From assembly GCA_017476605.1 (NCBI GenBank), contig JAFUZM010000223.1, positions 1 to 52,252 of the forward strand: a stretch of DNA of 52,252 nt, read 5' to 3'. The notes under the pieces are model-generated. The model did no database searches. It saw only the letters and a list, made by a program, of their open reading frames with translations, and had not been told where the DNA came from. Source of the stretch: Clostridia bacterium. Its GTDB lineage: Bacteria > Bacillota > Clostridia > Christensenellales > Aristaeellaceae. Position 1 is the first letter of the stretch, and every line of letters starts with the position of its first letter. Positions 24,762 to 32,899 of the stretch are shown here, in pieces. Position numbers and translations under genes: made by a program.

Positions 24762-26123
24762 ATGTATAGATATCATTTAATTGCTTCGTTTGATAAGAAT
24801 TTGCATGCTCTTGCATCGGAGACCAATCCGGACATTAGTACTATAAGCGTTGAGATTCCAATCTTGGCATCTAACGGTTCTTTCCGCTATGGTTTGCAGA
24901 GGACCGTTGATGAATTAAGGAAACAGGATATTTATCCATCAGAAACGGGATTTGATGCAGTTATTATTGGCCTTCTTGTATACATGGCTGATATGAAGAT
25001 ATCCAGACGCAGCCAAGCACAGGATTCATGGTCACGGGAAATCATTCTCACAATCCCGGTTTTCGATGACAAGTGGAGTGGCCATAAAGAAACTTTTGAG
25101 CGTATGCTCAGGTTTCTGACAGGTGATCTATGGACTATAGAGTTTTTGAAGCGTGAGCTGCCTTTAACCTCGAAAGATAAATTCAATAGCCGAACCAATA
25201 AGTATAAGGTTGCATCACTGTTTTCTGGTGGTATGGATAGCTTAATTGCTTCAATCAACTATATGGAGCAGAAGCAACCGACTCTGTTGGTAAGCCATGC
25301 CGGGGAGAGCAGAGTTAGGCATTGGCAAACGGATTTGCTGTCAGTTCTTGATGAATACTATGGAGATGTTCCTCATGGGAACGCCTATTATTGGACGAAT
25401 TTCGACGGCATAAAATTTCCTGAAGCGGATTCTGATATGAATCAGAGAAGCAGATCGTTCCTTTTCATTGCGATTGCATTATTCGCCATGAGCGGCACAA
25501 AGGAATGTACGCAGCTGTTTATGCCAGAAAACGGGTTGATAGCACTTAATGTTCCTTTAGAATATCTGCGGCTTGGTTCTCACAGTACCAGGACTACGCA
25601 TCCGTTCTATTTGAAACTGTGGAATGAAGTGGCTTCCGATATTTTTGGATTTTCAATTTCAAACCCATACTGGAATAAAACAAAAGGTGAGATGGCCGCT
25701 GAATGTCTGAATACAGATGTCCTTAAGATAGCAATGGGGCAGTCTTATTCCTGTTCTTCGGTTAATAGTGTCAGTATACAAAGCGGTAAGTCAAATCACT
25801 GTGGGCATTGCCTGCCGTGCATTATTCGCCGAGCAGCAATGTATAAGGCATTTGGTGACTTCGATCCATCAGAGTATATGGACTCGGATGTCACAACGCT
25901 GGTTAATAATCGAGAAGCGAAGGGAGAACAAATCCGATCATTCCAGTATGCGATTGAACGGTTGAAAAAGAATCCTGAAGCGAAGAAGGCGCTTATTCAC
26001 AAGCCTGGGCCACTTGAAATGGATGATGTTTATCTGAAAGAACTGGCAGACACTTATTATCGGGGCCTCATGGAGGTCGACCAGTGGATTCAGGATAGCT
26101 TGGAGAAAGAGAATGCTAATTGA
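24762..26123 (+). CDS. qatC: QatC, QueC-like PP-loop enzyme of the Qat defence system
   Basis: 453 residues. The PP-loop SGGMDS is at residues 155-160 in KVASLFSGGMDSLIASI, the ATP-pyrophosphatase signature shared with QueC (preQ0 synthase). Near residues 327-350 Cys residues in SYSCSSVNS and NHCGHCLPC form the zinc-binding cluster typical of QueC. About 150 N-terminal residues absent from QueC precede the loop, as in other QatC proteins. The known role is in phage defence, probably modifying or sensing a nucleobase or protein terminus. The end overlaps qatD by 11 bases. Confidence 0.9.
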   Translation: MYRYHLIASFDKNLHALASETNPDISTISVEIPILASNGSFRYGLQRTVDELRKQDIYPSETGFDAVIIGLLVYMADMKISRRSQAQDSWSREIILTIPVFDDKWSGHKETFERMLRFLTGDLWTIEFLKRELPLTSKDKFNSRTNKYKVASLFSGGMDSLIASINYMEQKQPTLLVSHAGESRVRHWQTDLLSVLDEYYGDVPHGNAYYWTNFDGIKFPEADSDMNQRSRSFLFIAIALFAMSGTKECTQLFMPENGLIALNVPLEYLRLGSHSTRTTHPFYLKLWNEVASDIFGFSISNPYWNKTKGEMAAECLNTDVLKIAMGQSYSCSSVNSVSIQSGKSNHCGHCLPCIIRRAAMYKAFGDFDPSEYMDSDVTTLVNNREAKGEQIRSFQYAIERLKKNPEAKKALIHKPGPLEMDDVYLKELADTYYRGLMEVDQWIQDSLEKENAN

Positions 26124-26841
26124 TTCGCATTTCCATCTGGATTTGATGGAAAACATGCAAACATTGATTCGTGAGTTCAGAAATACTGATGTCGGTGTCA
26201 TTGCTGTGGGTACTACCCCTAAAGCATATGAAAGGGAGAAACAGTTCTGCTCCGGCGTGGATAATATCCGAGTCGGATTGGGATTTCATCCTCAACTTGT
26301 TGATGAAAGGGAATCGGAGATTGATTTGTTTTTAGGACTTGTAAAGACCAGCAAGTACATCGGTGAAATTGGGCTCGATTTCAATTCAGCTTACATAGCA
26401 TCCAAAGCACAGCAACTCTCCTGTTTTCGGAGAATTGCTAAGACTTGTGCCAATGAAGGTAATAAGGTTTTGTCCATACATTCAGTGAAAGCAGCCGGAG
26501 CGGTTATTGACGAATTAGAGAAGGCTGGAACATTCCAGAATAATATTTGTATCTTCCATTGGTTCACTGGAACTGCTGCGGAGCGGAGAAGAGCGATTGA
26601 AGCAGGTTCATGGTTTTCTATAAATCCACGGATGCTTAAAACAAAATCAGGGCAGGAGACAATCAAGGCGATTCCCGCCGAAAGATTACTACTTGAAACG
26701 GATGCGCCGTTTGTGATGAGGATTGAAACGCCAAGGAATTTAGTGGCTGAGCTTGAAATGCTGGAAAATGGAGTTAATGGAATTCGAGGAGAGAATCTTC
26801 ACAAGCAAATTGAGAAAAATCAAGAATTGTTATGGAGCTGA
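26113..26841 (+). CDS. qatD: QatD, TatD-like metal-dependent hydrolase of the Qat defence system
   Basis: 242 residues. LIDSHFHLDLMENM gives the H-x-H metal site, GEIGLDF the bridging Glu, SIHSVKAA and IFHWFTG the two further His ligands, and LLLETDAPF the final Asp. All TatD metal ligands appear present, so nuclease or hydrolase activity is likely. Unlike housekeeping TatD it lacks the usual second domain features and is encoded within the qat operon. Its start lies inside qatC, and its stop abuts the methyltransferase gene. Confidence 0.9.
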   Translation: MLIDSHFHLDLMENMQTLIREFRNTDVGVIAVGTTPKAYEREKQFCSGVDNIRVGLGFHPQLVDERESEIDLFLGLVKTSKYIGEIGLDFNSAYIASKAQQLSCFRRIAKTCANEGNKVLSIHSVKAAGAVIDELEKAGTFQNNICIFHWFTGTAAERRRAIEAGSWFSINPRMLKTKSGQETIKAIPAERLLLETDAPFVMRIETPRNLVAELEMLENGVNGIRGENLHKQIEKNQELLWS

Positions 26842-26843
26842 GT

Positions 26844-27581
26844 ATGGCCACACTGCATGAAGCGCAAGAAGATTATATAAAACATTGGAAGAAGAACGCG
26901 GAACAACACTTCAAGGATGGTGATTATGACTGGGTAGCCAGTCTCGTAGAGAAGTCTGGTGCAAAGAGAATACTGGAAATAGGTTGTGGAGTCGGTTATT
27001 CAACACTGGCTCTTGCCAACCGTGGAATTCAAGCGTTGTCAATAGATCCAATACCGGAAGCAATTGATGAAACAAGTAAACTCTTGGAGTCTTTCAGAAT
27101 CTCAGTTGGTATTCTTGGCGATGGAACAAAGCCCGGTATGCTCCTTAAGCAAGCGGATGTGATAGAGGATTATAGTAGTGTAAGCAAATATACGCAGTGG
27201 ATTGATTTAATCCTAATATGTAATCCTGGTGGGAAACTGGAGTCTGATCTCACAGAGAATGAACTGGAAATGCTCCATTGGGGCAAATACTCCGATGATC
27301 AGATGAAAGAAGAAACTGTCCCCTCGCTTCATAAATGGGCAGTTATAATTGCGGCTGCAAGGCTGGCAAAAGAAAACAATAAAAAACTTGTTATTGTTGA
27401 TAGAGGTAGCATTGAAGAATTGGAGTCGGTTCTTGATATAATACAAATTTCTACAGGAATGAGAGGAATCGGAAGAGCAAGCAGAGAAATAAAGGATGCT
27501 CCGGAAGGCGGCATTCAGCTTGATGGAAGAAATGCAGGTCAGCTGTTCTGGGGAGCAGGGCTTTATGAACCAGGAATTTGA
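26844..27581 (+). CDS. Class I SAM-dependent methyltransferase coupled to the Qat operon
   Basis: 245 residues from ATG 26844, chosen because GGAG at 26834-26837 gives a normal spacer; the in-frame ATG at 26832 lies inside qatD. Motif I is RILEIGCGVGYSTLALA at about 38-54, followed by an acidic SIDPIP (motif II) and a WIDLILICNPGG strand in place of a nucleic-acid D/N-P-P-Y/W site. That points to a small-molecule or protein substrate rather than DNA bases. No methyltransferase belongs to the four-gene Qat core, but it starts two bases after qatD, so it is probably co-translated with the defence genes. Confidence 0.78.
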   Translation: MATLHEAQEDYIKHWKKNAEQHFKDGDYDWVASLVEKSGAKRILEIGCGVGYSTLALANRGIQALSIDPIPEAIDETSKLLESFRISVGILGDGTKPGMLLKQADVIEDYSSVSKYTQWIDLILICNPGGKLESDLTENELEMLHWGKYSDDQMKEETVPSLHKWAVIIAAARLAKENNKKLVIVDRGSIEELESVLDIIQISTGMRGIGRASREIKDAPEGGIQLDGRNAGQLFWGAGLYEPGI

Positions 27582-27789
27582 ACGCTGCATCCGCTGTAAT
27601 AAACCAACACCCTATCATCCCAACACCCCGATCACGCTCCGCCGTTACTATGTCGAAGGTTCAGGACAACTGTGTCCCCTCTGCTACCAGGAGCTTTACG
27701 GGGTGGCAGGGGCTTTAGGAGTTCCCTTCGGTTCCCCTGGATTACCCCAAACCAGCGATGAGAAGCGCACCGACAATTATTCCAAATAA
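27565..27789 (+). CDS. Small zinc-ribbon protein at the end of the Qat operon
   Basis: 74 residues from ATG 27565, with GGGAG at 27550-27554; it overlaps the methyltransferase gene by 17 bases. Two C-x-x-C pairs, CIRCNKP at residues 7-13 and CPLCYQE around 38-44, would bind one zinc ion. The rest is Pro/Gly-rich. Such small ribbons usually mediate protein or nucleic acid contact. The overlap suggests it works with the methyltransferase or the Qat proteins. I do not recognise a named family. Confidence 0.65.
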   Translation: MNQEFERCIRCNKPTPYHPNTPITLRRYYVEGSGQLCPLCYQELYGVAGALGVPFGSPGLPQTSDEKRTDNYSK

Positions 27790-27797
27790 GCTATAGA

Positions 27798-27842
27798 CCT
27801 CCGGGTCGGCGAGGTTGTAAAATAATAATGCCGACTCGGAGG
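27798..27842. promoter_or_regulatory. 13-bp stem hairpin between the Qat operon and an XRE gene
   Basis: CCTCCGGGTCGGC (27798-27810) pairs with GCCGACTCGGAGG (27830-27842); the single G-T position is a wobble in RNA. The 19-base loop is AT-rich. No T-run follows, so it is a weak terminator at best. As DNA it is a palindrome suited to a dimeric repressor such as the XRE protein encoded 20 bases downstream. It could also mark the edge of the inserted defence module. Confidence 0.5.
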
Positions 27843-27861
27843 AACAGCGGAGGTGATGCAG

Positions 27862-28074
27862 TTGATCGGAGATAAAATCCGAACGTTACGACGAAAGCGC
27901 GGATTGTCCCAAGAACAGCTCGGAGCAATGGTGGGCTTCAGCCAGTCGAAGATAAGCAAGATCGAAAACGGCGACTGGGACAGCTTGAGTGATCTGAGGT
28001 TGATAGCGAAGGCGCTGGAGGTTCCGATTGAGGAGCTCGTGAGGGAAGAGGCCGAATCAAGCGATGTAAAGTAA
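27862..28074 (+). CDS. XRE-family helix-turn-helix regulator
   Basis: 70 residues from TTG 27862. GGAGGTGAT at 27849-27857 matches the anti-Shine-Dalgarno end of 16S rRNA very well and leaves eight bases to this TTG; the ATG at 27856 lies inside that site. The protein is a single Cro/C1 HTH: IGDKIRTLRRKRGLSQEQLG, then GFSQSKISKIENGDWDS with the recognition helix, then a C-terminal helix and a short acidic tail. It probably represses its own promoter or the gene at 28197. Confidence 0.85.
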   Translation: MIGDKIRTLRRKRGLSQEQLGAMVGFSQSKISKIENGDWDSLSDLRLIAKALEVPIEELVREEAESSDVK

Positions 28075-28081
28075 TAATCAC

Positions 28082-28110
28082 TTGTGGATGACCACAGTCG
28101 AAGATAATAA
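28082..28110 (+). promoter_or_regulatory. Possible promoter with overlapping palindrome
   Basis: TTGTGG (28082-28087) and TAATAA (28105-28110) are 17 bases apart. TGTGG-ATGA-CCACA (28083-28096) is a perfect 5-bp palindrome over the -35 element, a plausible operator for the XRE protein just upstream. The -35 match is only fair. Confidence 0.35.
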
Positions 28111-28196
28111 TAAGAGTAAGAACAAATAACGGCGAGTAGCCTATTTTTTTAGGATAAACCGTTTGGAATGTTATGCTTTGAAATGGAGATGAGAAT

Positions 28197-28889
28197 ATGC
28201 CAATGCCAAAACGCAAACCAAACTATAACGGTGCCACCACTATGCAGGAACTCCTGAATGCTGTGTGTGATTTCTATGGTGATCCAGTTGACGATCGGAA
28301 AGAGGAAGATGTGGACCATGTTTCCCTTCACGATGTTGCCGATCGCTTCAACATCACTGTCATGAAAGCGCGAAAGCTTCTGATCACGGGAGGACTCTAT
28401 TCAACCTCACTGAGCCGCAAGGTTCAAGAACTTCATGCCCAAGGTTTGACTGTGGCTCAGATCACCGAGGAGACCGGCCTGAAACGTGCAAGTATCAATT
28501 CCTACCTTCCATACGCACACATCATCTACAACCTCCCAGATATCAGTATCAAGGCAGAGAGGCAGAAACAGTATAGGGTCAGGAAAAGGAACAGCGTCCG
28601 CACTGATGTTGAAAGGGAAGAGAAGCTATGGCAGGAGCTGATCTATCTCCAAGGCTGCCTTTTCACCACCAGCAAAGGTCTGGACTTTACGTATAAGATT
28701 CACGGCGGCGAGATGTTCGTGGACCGGAAAGAGAAGAGCATCACACGGGCGACCGTGATGAAGGCGTATGTGAAAGTCGTCGAACTGGATGGCGTTGTGA
28801 AGGGACCGAAGACCCTCGGAACGTTCGGAGCAAGCTATCTGTACCCGATTTTCGTAAAAATGGGGCTCATTAAAACAGCCGGAGCGTGA
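28197..28889 (+). CDS. Helix-turn-helix protein of unknown family
   Basis: 230 residues. Residues 45-70 (VSLHDVADRFNITVMKARKL) and 82-108 (LHAQGLTVAQITEETGLKRA, then SINSYLP) read as two successive helix-turn-helix units, the second like a sigma-region-4 or resolvase-type HTH. After a basic linker (KQYRVRKRNSVR) comes a 90-residue mixed domain I do not recognise. GGAG lies eight bases before the ATG. It may be a transcription factor of the mobile element. A strong hairpin at 28878-28915 begins within its last codons and ends transcription. Confidence 0.65.
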   Translation: MPMPKRKPNYNGATTMQELLNAVCDFYGDPVDDRKEEDVDHVSLHDVADRFNITVMKARKLLITGGLYSTSLSRKVQELHAQGLTVAQITEETGLKRASINSYLPYAHIIYNLPDISIKAERQKQYRVRKRNSVRTDVEREEKLWQELIYLQGCLFTTSKGLDFTYKIHGGEMFVDRKEKSITRATVMKAYVKVVELDGVVKGPKTLGTFGASYLYPIFVKMGLIKTAGA

Positions 28890-28915
28890 TCGCTTCAGAA
28901 CGCGATTGCTCCGGC
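28878..28915. terminator. Bidirectional intrinsic terminator
   Basis: GCCGGAGC (28878-28885) pairs with GCTCCGGC (28908-28915), with an inner ATCGC/GCGAT stem. TTATTT follows on the plus strand. Read on the minus strand the stem is followed by TGTTTT, so it can also end the SOS operon arriving from 29581. Confidence 0.75.
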
Positions 28916-28942
28916 TTATTTCTGCTATGGCTGTTTGGATTG

Positions 28943-29581
28943 TTACGCTATAATCTTCTCGAATACCATATCCGTCATAGCATTCTTAATGATCTCATCT
29001 GGTTTACTGTCTGGATTGATCCATTTCTCGATGTCATCTCCAGGCAAAATGACCGGCATTCGGTCATGGATAAAGCGGATCTCTTCACTAGGCTCTCTGG
29101 TGAGGACGGTGAAGACGGGGACCTGAATACCGGATATATCCTCGATCCGATAAAGTCCTGCAAGCCAGGTGACAGCGGATCCTTTTGGCTGGATCATGTA
29201 TTTATCGCCGGTCTTGGCTTTCCCGGTGGCTGCATTGATCAAATGCTCCCATTCAAAATAGTACGATGCCGGGATGATGCAGCGGTGACGTTCCCAGCTC
29301 TCTTTGAAGGTGGGTTTTGAACTGGCCGTTTCTACCCTGGCGTTGACCATGGGAGAGGAGGAGCGGGGCAAGGTGAAGCCCCACACCATAGGAAAGACAG
29401 TTCTTGCGCCGGATCGATTTGGCGCGATTACCGGTACAATATTGGTCGGGCGGGCTTCACCCTCTGTAACCATAGGCCTACCGAGCTTATTAACGATCCG
29501 TTCCTTCAAAGTTGACCGATTGGCTTCTTCAATAATCGGGCGCAACTCGGGCGACATCTCCATATAGTATCTGCAGCACAT
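28943..29581 (-). CDS. SRAP (HMCES/YedK-like) abasic-site protein
   Basis: 212 residues. MCCRYY places a Cys at position 2, the residue that links covalently to abasic sites in single-stranded DNA in this family. VNARVETASSKPTFKESW, PASYYFEWE and FIHDRMPVIL are the other conserved SRAP blocks, with the Asn, Glu and His of the active site. SRAP proteins protect abasic sites during replication. Here it is the last gene of a minus-strand operon with a Y-family polymerase and an S24 repressor, a common SOS-like arrangement. Confidence 0.92.
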   Translation of the reverse strand: MCCRYYMEMSPELRPIIEEANRSTLKERIVNKLGRPMVTEGEARPTNIVPVIAPNRSGARTVFPMVWGFTLPRSSSPMVNARVETASSKPTFKESWERHRCIIPASYYFEWEHLINAATGKAKTGDKYMIQPKGSAVTWLAGLYRIEDISGIQVPVFTVLTREPSEEIRFIHDRMPVILPGDDIEKWINPDSKPDEIIKNAMTDMVFEKIIA

Positions 29582-29593
29582 GATCCATTCTCC

Positions 29594-30136
29594 TTACGGT
29601 GCTTCCAGTTCCCAGTCAGTCTCGAACACATCGGATTCCGATGTGATCTCCAGGATATCATCAAATCCGATCACTTTTTTTGTCGTCTCTGTTTGGATTG
29701 TTATTTCTTTCCTAACTTCTGTATCTACTCTTAGAACCATCCCAGTAACAGTCTCATACAGTCCTGCATTGGCAAAAGCGAAATTGTTCACGTCCTGGCA
29801 GGGGACAAAGTATTTCACGGAGACGATCACGTGGTTCACCCTGGCCATCCGTCCATTCCATGTCAGGTTGCGTAGGATCTCCAGTTTTCGGGAAAGATCT
29901 GCTTCCGCATCAGCATCCAGCTCTACACGGGAGACGTACTGTACTTCCTTGGAACTGACGGCTTCGCTGAAGCCCTTCAAGGCATCGAAGGGGCTGAAGA
30001 TCTTGGCCCAGCGTGACGCAGGCATAGGCGGGTGCTTGATCGAAAAGGCATCCCAGCCTTTATGCTCCGGTCGACCTTGCAGTGCCACCTCTCTATATCT
30101 GAAATTTGCGGGCATGGGCATATATCCCAGAACCAT
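29594..30136 (-). CDS. YolD-like protein of the SOS mutagenesis operon
   Basis: 180 residues from ATG 30136, with GGAGG eight bases upstream; a GTG at 30145 falls inside that site. WAKIFSPFDALKGFSEAV, ELDADAEADLSRKLEIL and the beta-rich VNHVIVSVKYFVP and GMVLRVDTEVRKEITI segments follow the YolD-like pattern, with about 45 extra N-terminal residues. YolD-like genes are typically next to UvrX/UmuC-type polymerases in Bacillota and are thought to assist or regulate them. It lies between the SRAP gene and the polymerase gene. Confidence 0.7.
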   Translation of the reverse strand: MVLGYMPMPANFRYREVALQGRPEHKGWDAFSIKHPPMPASRWAKIFSPFDALKGFSEAVSSKEVQYVSRVELDADAEADLSRKLEILRNLTWNGRMARVNHVIVSVKYFVPCQDVNNFAFANAGLYETVTGMVLRVDTEVRKEITIQTETTKKVIGFDDILEITSESDVFETDWELEAP

Positions 30137-30183
30137 TCTGATCACCTCCGACCGTGACGTACACAGCTGGAGGTGAGAGCAGG

Positions 30184-31587
30184 CTATTTTCTGTGCCCGC
30201 CTATCTGACCATTCCGCTCCAGTTGTGTTGCGCCTTCGAGCATGTTTTTTCCCGTAAATAGTATATTTGCTCCATATTTAGAGCGCACTTCATTAAGGGC
30301 TCCCTGCAAACGTTTTTCACGCTCAAGAGCCTCGTAGTCAACAAAGAAATTCAGTTGGAAGAATCCGCTGTCCTCATGGACGCCATCGGCGCAGATACCA
30401 AGCCTGCGGTAGAGCAGTCGGTGATCGGTCTTTTTGTCGAAAGCCTCCAGGATGCGCGGAGCGACAGTTGATACGCTGTTCGTATCCATGGGCATTTTTA
30501 CTGTTCCATTACTGTGTTTGGGATGCAGTCGCCCGTAAAAGTCGATGGCGACAGGACCATCATAGTTTGGACAGGCTTCCAAGCTTTTGTAATCGTAGCT
30601 GACCCACCAGGTAAACTTCGGCGCGATCAGCGTCTTGGCAAACATATCGGCACACAGTCCGTCAATCATTTCAGATAGCACGAGCCGGGCTTCTTGGTAT
30701 TTATAAGGCCGGGGAAGGACCTGACCGTTAGACAGACTGTGACCTTCGGACTTGTAGTTCTTGATGTCGGCTATCGTGACCGGATCATAGCCCCAGGCGT
30801 GAGCGATCAGGATCTCGCCATCAATCCCGAATGTCTTATAGAACCATTCCTCATCCCACTGGGATTTCTGGGCGATATCGCCCATGGTGAAAAGATATGC
30901 TTTCTCCAGCCGATGCGCTTTGCCGGGTCCGACCATCCAGAATGATGTCAGCGGTTTGTGCTCCCAAAGCAGGTATTTGTAGCTGTCCTCGTTCAGCTCT
31001 GCGATACGGACGCCATCCTTATCGGGCGCGGCTTTCTTTGCAACGATATCCATGGCGACCTTAGCTAGGTAAAGGTTGGTGCCGATGCCGACCGTAGCCG
31101 TGATTCCGGTTGTCTTCAGGACGTCTCGGATGATCGTCATGGCCATCGTATGGGCCGGGTGGACTCCGGCAGCTTTTGCCTCTTTTTCATAGAAGCGGAG
31201 ATAGGGCGTGGCGTCAATGAAGGACTCGTCAATGCTGTATACGTGGACATCCATCGGCGCGGCATACCGGAGGATGATGGCGTAGATCAGGGAGCTGACC
31301 CGCTCGTACTCCGCCATGCGCGGGACGGCAGTGATGTACTGCACCTTTGTCCGGTGCTCCCGCTCATACTTTTGGATAGCTTGCTTTGCTTCAAACAGGC
31401 GGGGCCGGGAAGGAACGCCTATGGCTTTGAGGGAAGGAGAGACGGCCAGACAGATCGTCTGATCCGAGCGGCTTTCGTCGGCCACCAGGAGATTTGTGGT
31501 CAGAGGGTCGTATCCACGGGCAACACACTCCACAGAGGCATAGAAAGATTTCATGTCGATGGCTATATAACAATGCTCGGATTCCAT
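30184..31587 (-). CDS. Y-family DNA polymerase (UvrX/UmuC-like)
   Basis: 467 residues. YIAIDMKSFYASVECVARGY holds the first catalytic Asp and the steric F-Y gate. VYSIDESFIDATPYL carries the S-I-D-E catalytic pair, and TATVGIGTNLYLAKVAMDI the thumb-proximal motif. The extra 50 or so residues relative to DinB and the context match the UvrX/UmuC group of Bacillota phages and conjugative elements. It performs lesion bypass. GGAGG lies nine bases before the ATG. It is transcribed with the S24 repressor upstream, so the repressor probably controls it in response to DNA damage. Confidence 0.92.
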   Translation of the reverse strand: MESEHCYIAIDMKSFYASVECVARGYDPLTTNLLVADESRSDQTICLAVSPSLKAIGVPSRPRLFEAKQAIQKYEREHRTKVQYITAVPRMAEYERVSSLIYAIILRYAAPMDVHVYSIDESFIDATPYLRFYEKEAKAAGVHPAHTMAMTIIRDVLKTTGITATVGIGTNLYLAKVAMDIVAKKAAPDKDGVRIAELNEDSYKYLLWEHKPLTSFWMVGPGKAHRLEKAYLFTMGDIAQKSQWDEEWFYKTFGIDGEILIAHAWGYDPVTIADIKNYKSEGHSLSNGQVLPRPYKYQEARLVLSEMIDGLCADMFAKTLIAPKFTWWVSYDYKSLEACPNYDGPVAIDFYGRLHPKHSNGTVKMPMDTNSVSTVAPRILEAFDKKTDHRLLYRRLGICADGVHEDSGFFQLNFFVDYEALEREKRLQGALNEVRSKYGANILFTGKNMLEGATQLERNGQIGGHRK

Positions 31588-31616
31588 GAGCGCCTTCCTC
31601 CCGCCCGGCAGCGTGT

Positions 31617-32468
31617 TTATAGTTTCAGCGTTTCCAAGGCCTCCTGATACAGAGCCTGTTCTTCCATGCTGGGAATCATGTCTTTCTCAATTTTCCCAAG
31701 CACTCGTCCGATAACGGTAGCACCTTCCTCGTAGGGGAAGATGTCGTCATAATCCTGATTGATGGAGTGTAGCCGGTCGTAGGCTTTCTGCTTAATCACG
31801 CCACCCATGCCGGGAACATAGAAGATGCCGATATCGCCATTTCGAAGATCAACGCAGTGCTCCACAAGCACACGGTCTCCATCATGGAACTGCGGCTCCA
31901 TACTCTTACCGGTAACAGTGATGATCTCGTCAGCGCGGGAGACCATAGGACTGTCAAACAGGATGACTTCTTCCTTTTCCGGATACTCCGGCCAGTCGGT
32001 GCCATCACCGGCAGCAGCATAGCGGCCCCAGTCTTCGACACCATTCATGCGGTCGTAGGCAGTCATGAGTTTTCGCTTGTGGGATTTCTTGTTCATGGCT
32101 TCGGCAAAGGTCAGCAGGTCCTCTTTTCCTGACTTGTCTAAAGACCGGTAATAGTCAACAAGATCACGTTCTTCTGTGGTAAGGAGTGTGCCGATCCCTT
32201 TAAAGCCGAAGAACTCATTGGGCTCGACATCCAGAATAGTGAACATCCGATAGAGAAACTCTGGATCAGGACGGGTAAGGCCGCATTCCCAGTTCCGGAC
32301 AGAGCTCTTGGAGATCTGAAGAGCATCAGCCAGCTGCTCGGCGGTCATGCCTGCACGGTTGCGGAAGTTCTTGATCTTAGATCCATAGGTTTCAAGGTTT
32401 CGCTGTTTAATTTCCTCGGGAGAAAGCTTTTCTAACCCTGCAATTGTACTGTAACCCTTTGCTTTCAT
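31617..32468 (-). CDS. XRE-S24 LexA/CI-like self-cleaving repressor
   Basis: 283 residues from ATG 32468, with GGAGG just upstream. Residues 30-90 form the HTH (YGSKIKNFRNRAGMTAEQLA, ISKSSVRNWECG). After a linker comes YAAAGDGTDWPEYP, where Ala-Gly is the likely cleavage bond. The S24 domain shows GKSMEPQFHDGDRVLVEH with the nucleophile Ser and GGVIKQK with the catalytic Lys. It should bind operators as a dimer and cleave itself with RecA filament on DNA damage. It heads the SOS operon on the minus strand and probably represses both its own promoter and the divergent promoter at 32697. Confidence 0.92.
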   Translation of the reverse strand: MKAKGYSTIAGLEKLSPEEIKQRNLETYGSKIKNFRNRAGMTAEQLADALQISKSSVRNWECGLTRPDPEFLYRMFTILDVEPNEFFGFKGIGTLLTTEERDLVDYYRSLDKSGKEDLLTFAEAMNKKSHKRKLMTAYDRMNGVEDWGRYAAAGDGTDWPEYPEKEEVILFDSPMVSRADEIITVTGKSMEPQFHDGDRVLVEHCVDLRNGDIGIFYVPGMGGVIKQKAYDRLHSINQDYDDIFPYEEGATVIGRVLGKIEKDMIPSMEEQALYQEALETLKL

Positions 32469-32555
32469 ATGTGTTCCTCCTTGCATCAAGAACGAGGTTC
32501 AGGACAGCCAGATGCTCTGGCTCTGGCAGGAAGCCCGTTCATAGGTGCTTCAAGT

Positions 32556-32606
32556 GCCATTTTTGATGGTGTCACCATTCTAAACCACGTAAGATGGTTT
32601 TGTCAA
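32556..32606 (-). promoter_or_regulatory. Repressor promoter with two 15-bp operators
   Basis: On the minus strand TTGACA (complement of 32601-32606) and TAGAAT (complement of 32577-32582) are 18 bases apart. Operator O2, ACCATCTTACGTGGT (complement of 32584-32598), fills the spacer. O3, ACCATCAAAAATGGC (complement of 32556-32570), lies at the expected start point. Together with O1 at 32704 they give the consensus RCCATYTWARATGGY. Between O2 and O3 there is also ATGGTGTCACCAT, a near-perfect palindrome. Confidence 0.75.
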
Positions 32607-32696
32607 TAGACCTGAAAGAAAATTCACAAATGCTATCAAGAATTGTAACAGGCAAGGGGAGCCACGAAAAGCGGCAGAATGTTTACATTCTCGTTA

Positions 32697-32725
32697 TTGA
32701 CATGCCATTTAAGATGGTGTATTAT
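32697..32725 (+). promoter_or_regulatory. Divergent promoter with operator O1 in the spacer
   Basis: TTGACA (32697-32702), a 17-base spacer, and TATTAT (32720-32725) form a near-consensus sigma-A promoter. GCCATTTAAGATGGT (32704-32718) inside the spacer is the same pseudo-palindrome found twice at the repressor promoter. Binding there would block RNA polymerase. It drives the metalloprotease gene at 32900 after a leader of about 165 bases. Confidence 0.8.
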
Positions 32726-32769
32726 GTAGGCACGCTATTTCCACGGCGTAGGGAGTTGACCACGGAATA

Positions 32770-32797
32770 TGGCGCGGGTTGGGGAATTACCGCGCCA
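32770..32797 (+). promoter_or_regulatory. Leader hairpin of the metalloprotease gene
   Basis: TGGCGCGG (32770-32777) and CCGCGCCA (32790-32797) form a perfect 8-bp GC stem. No T-run follows. It may stabilise the transcript or pause polymerase in the leader. Confidence 0.5.
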
Positions 32798-32899
32798 GTA
32801 TTCAGGACATGGTAAATTGCCGAGTGCCATGACGGTGGGAAAACAAACCTTGTAGGACGATTTGAAACGCAGGATCGAACCATATGAGGAGAACCATAG

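Noticed and set aside
24762-26123. Housekeeping QueC (queuosine synthesis)
   Set aside because: The long N-terminal extension and the position between qatB and a TatD-like gene identify it as QatC instead; no queD, queE or queF is near.
28886-29320. 144-codon forward frame after the HTH gene
   Set aside because: It begins inside the bidirectional terminator and is antisense to the SRAP gene.
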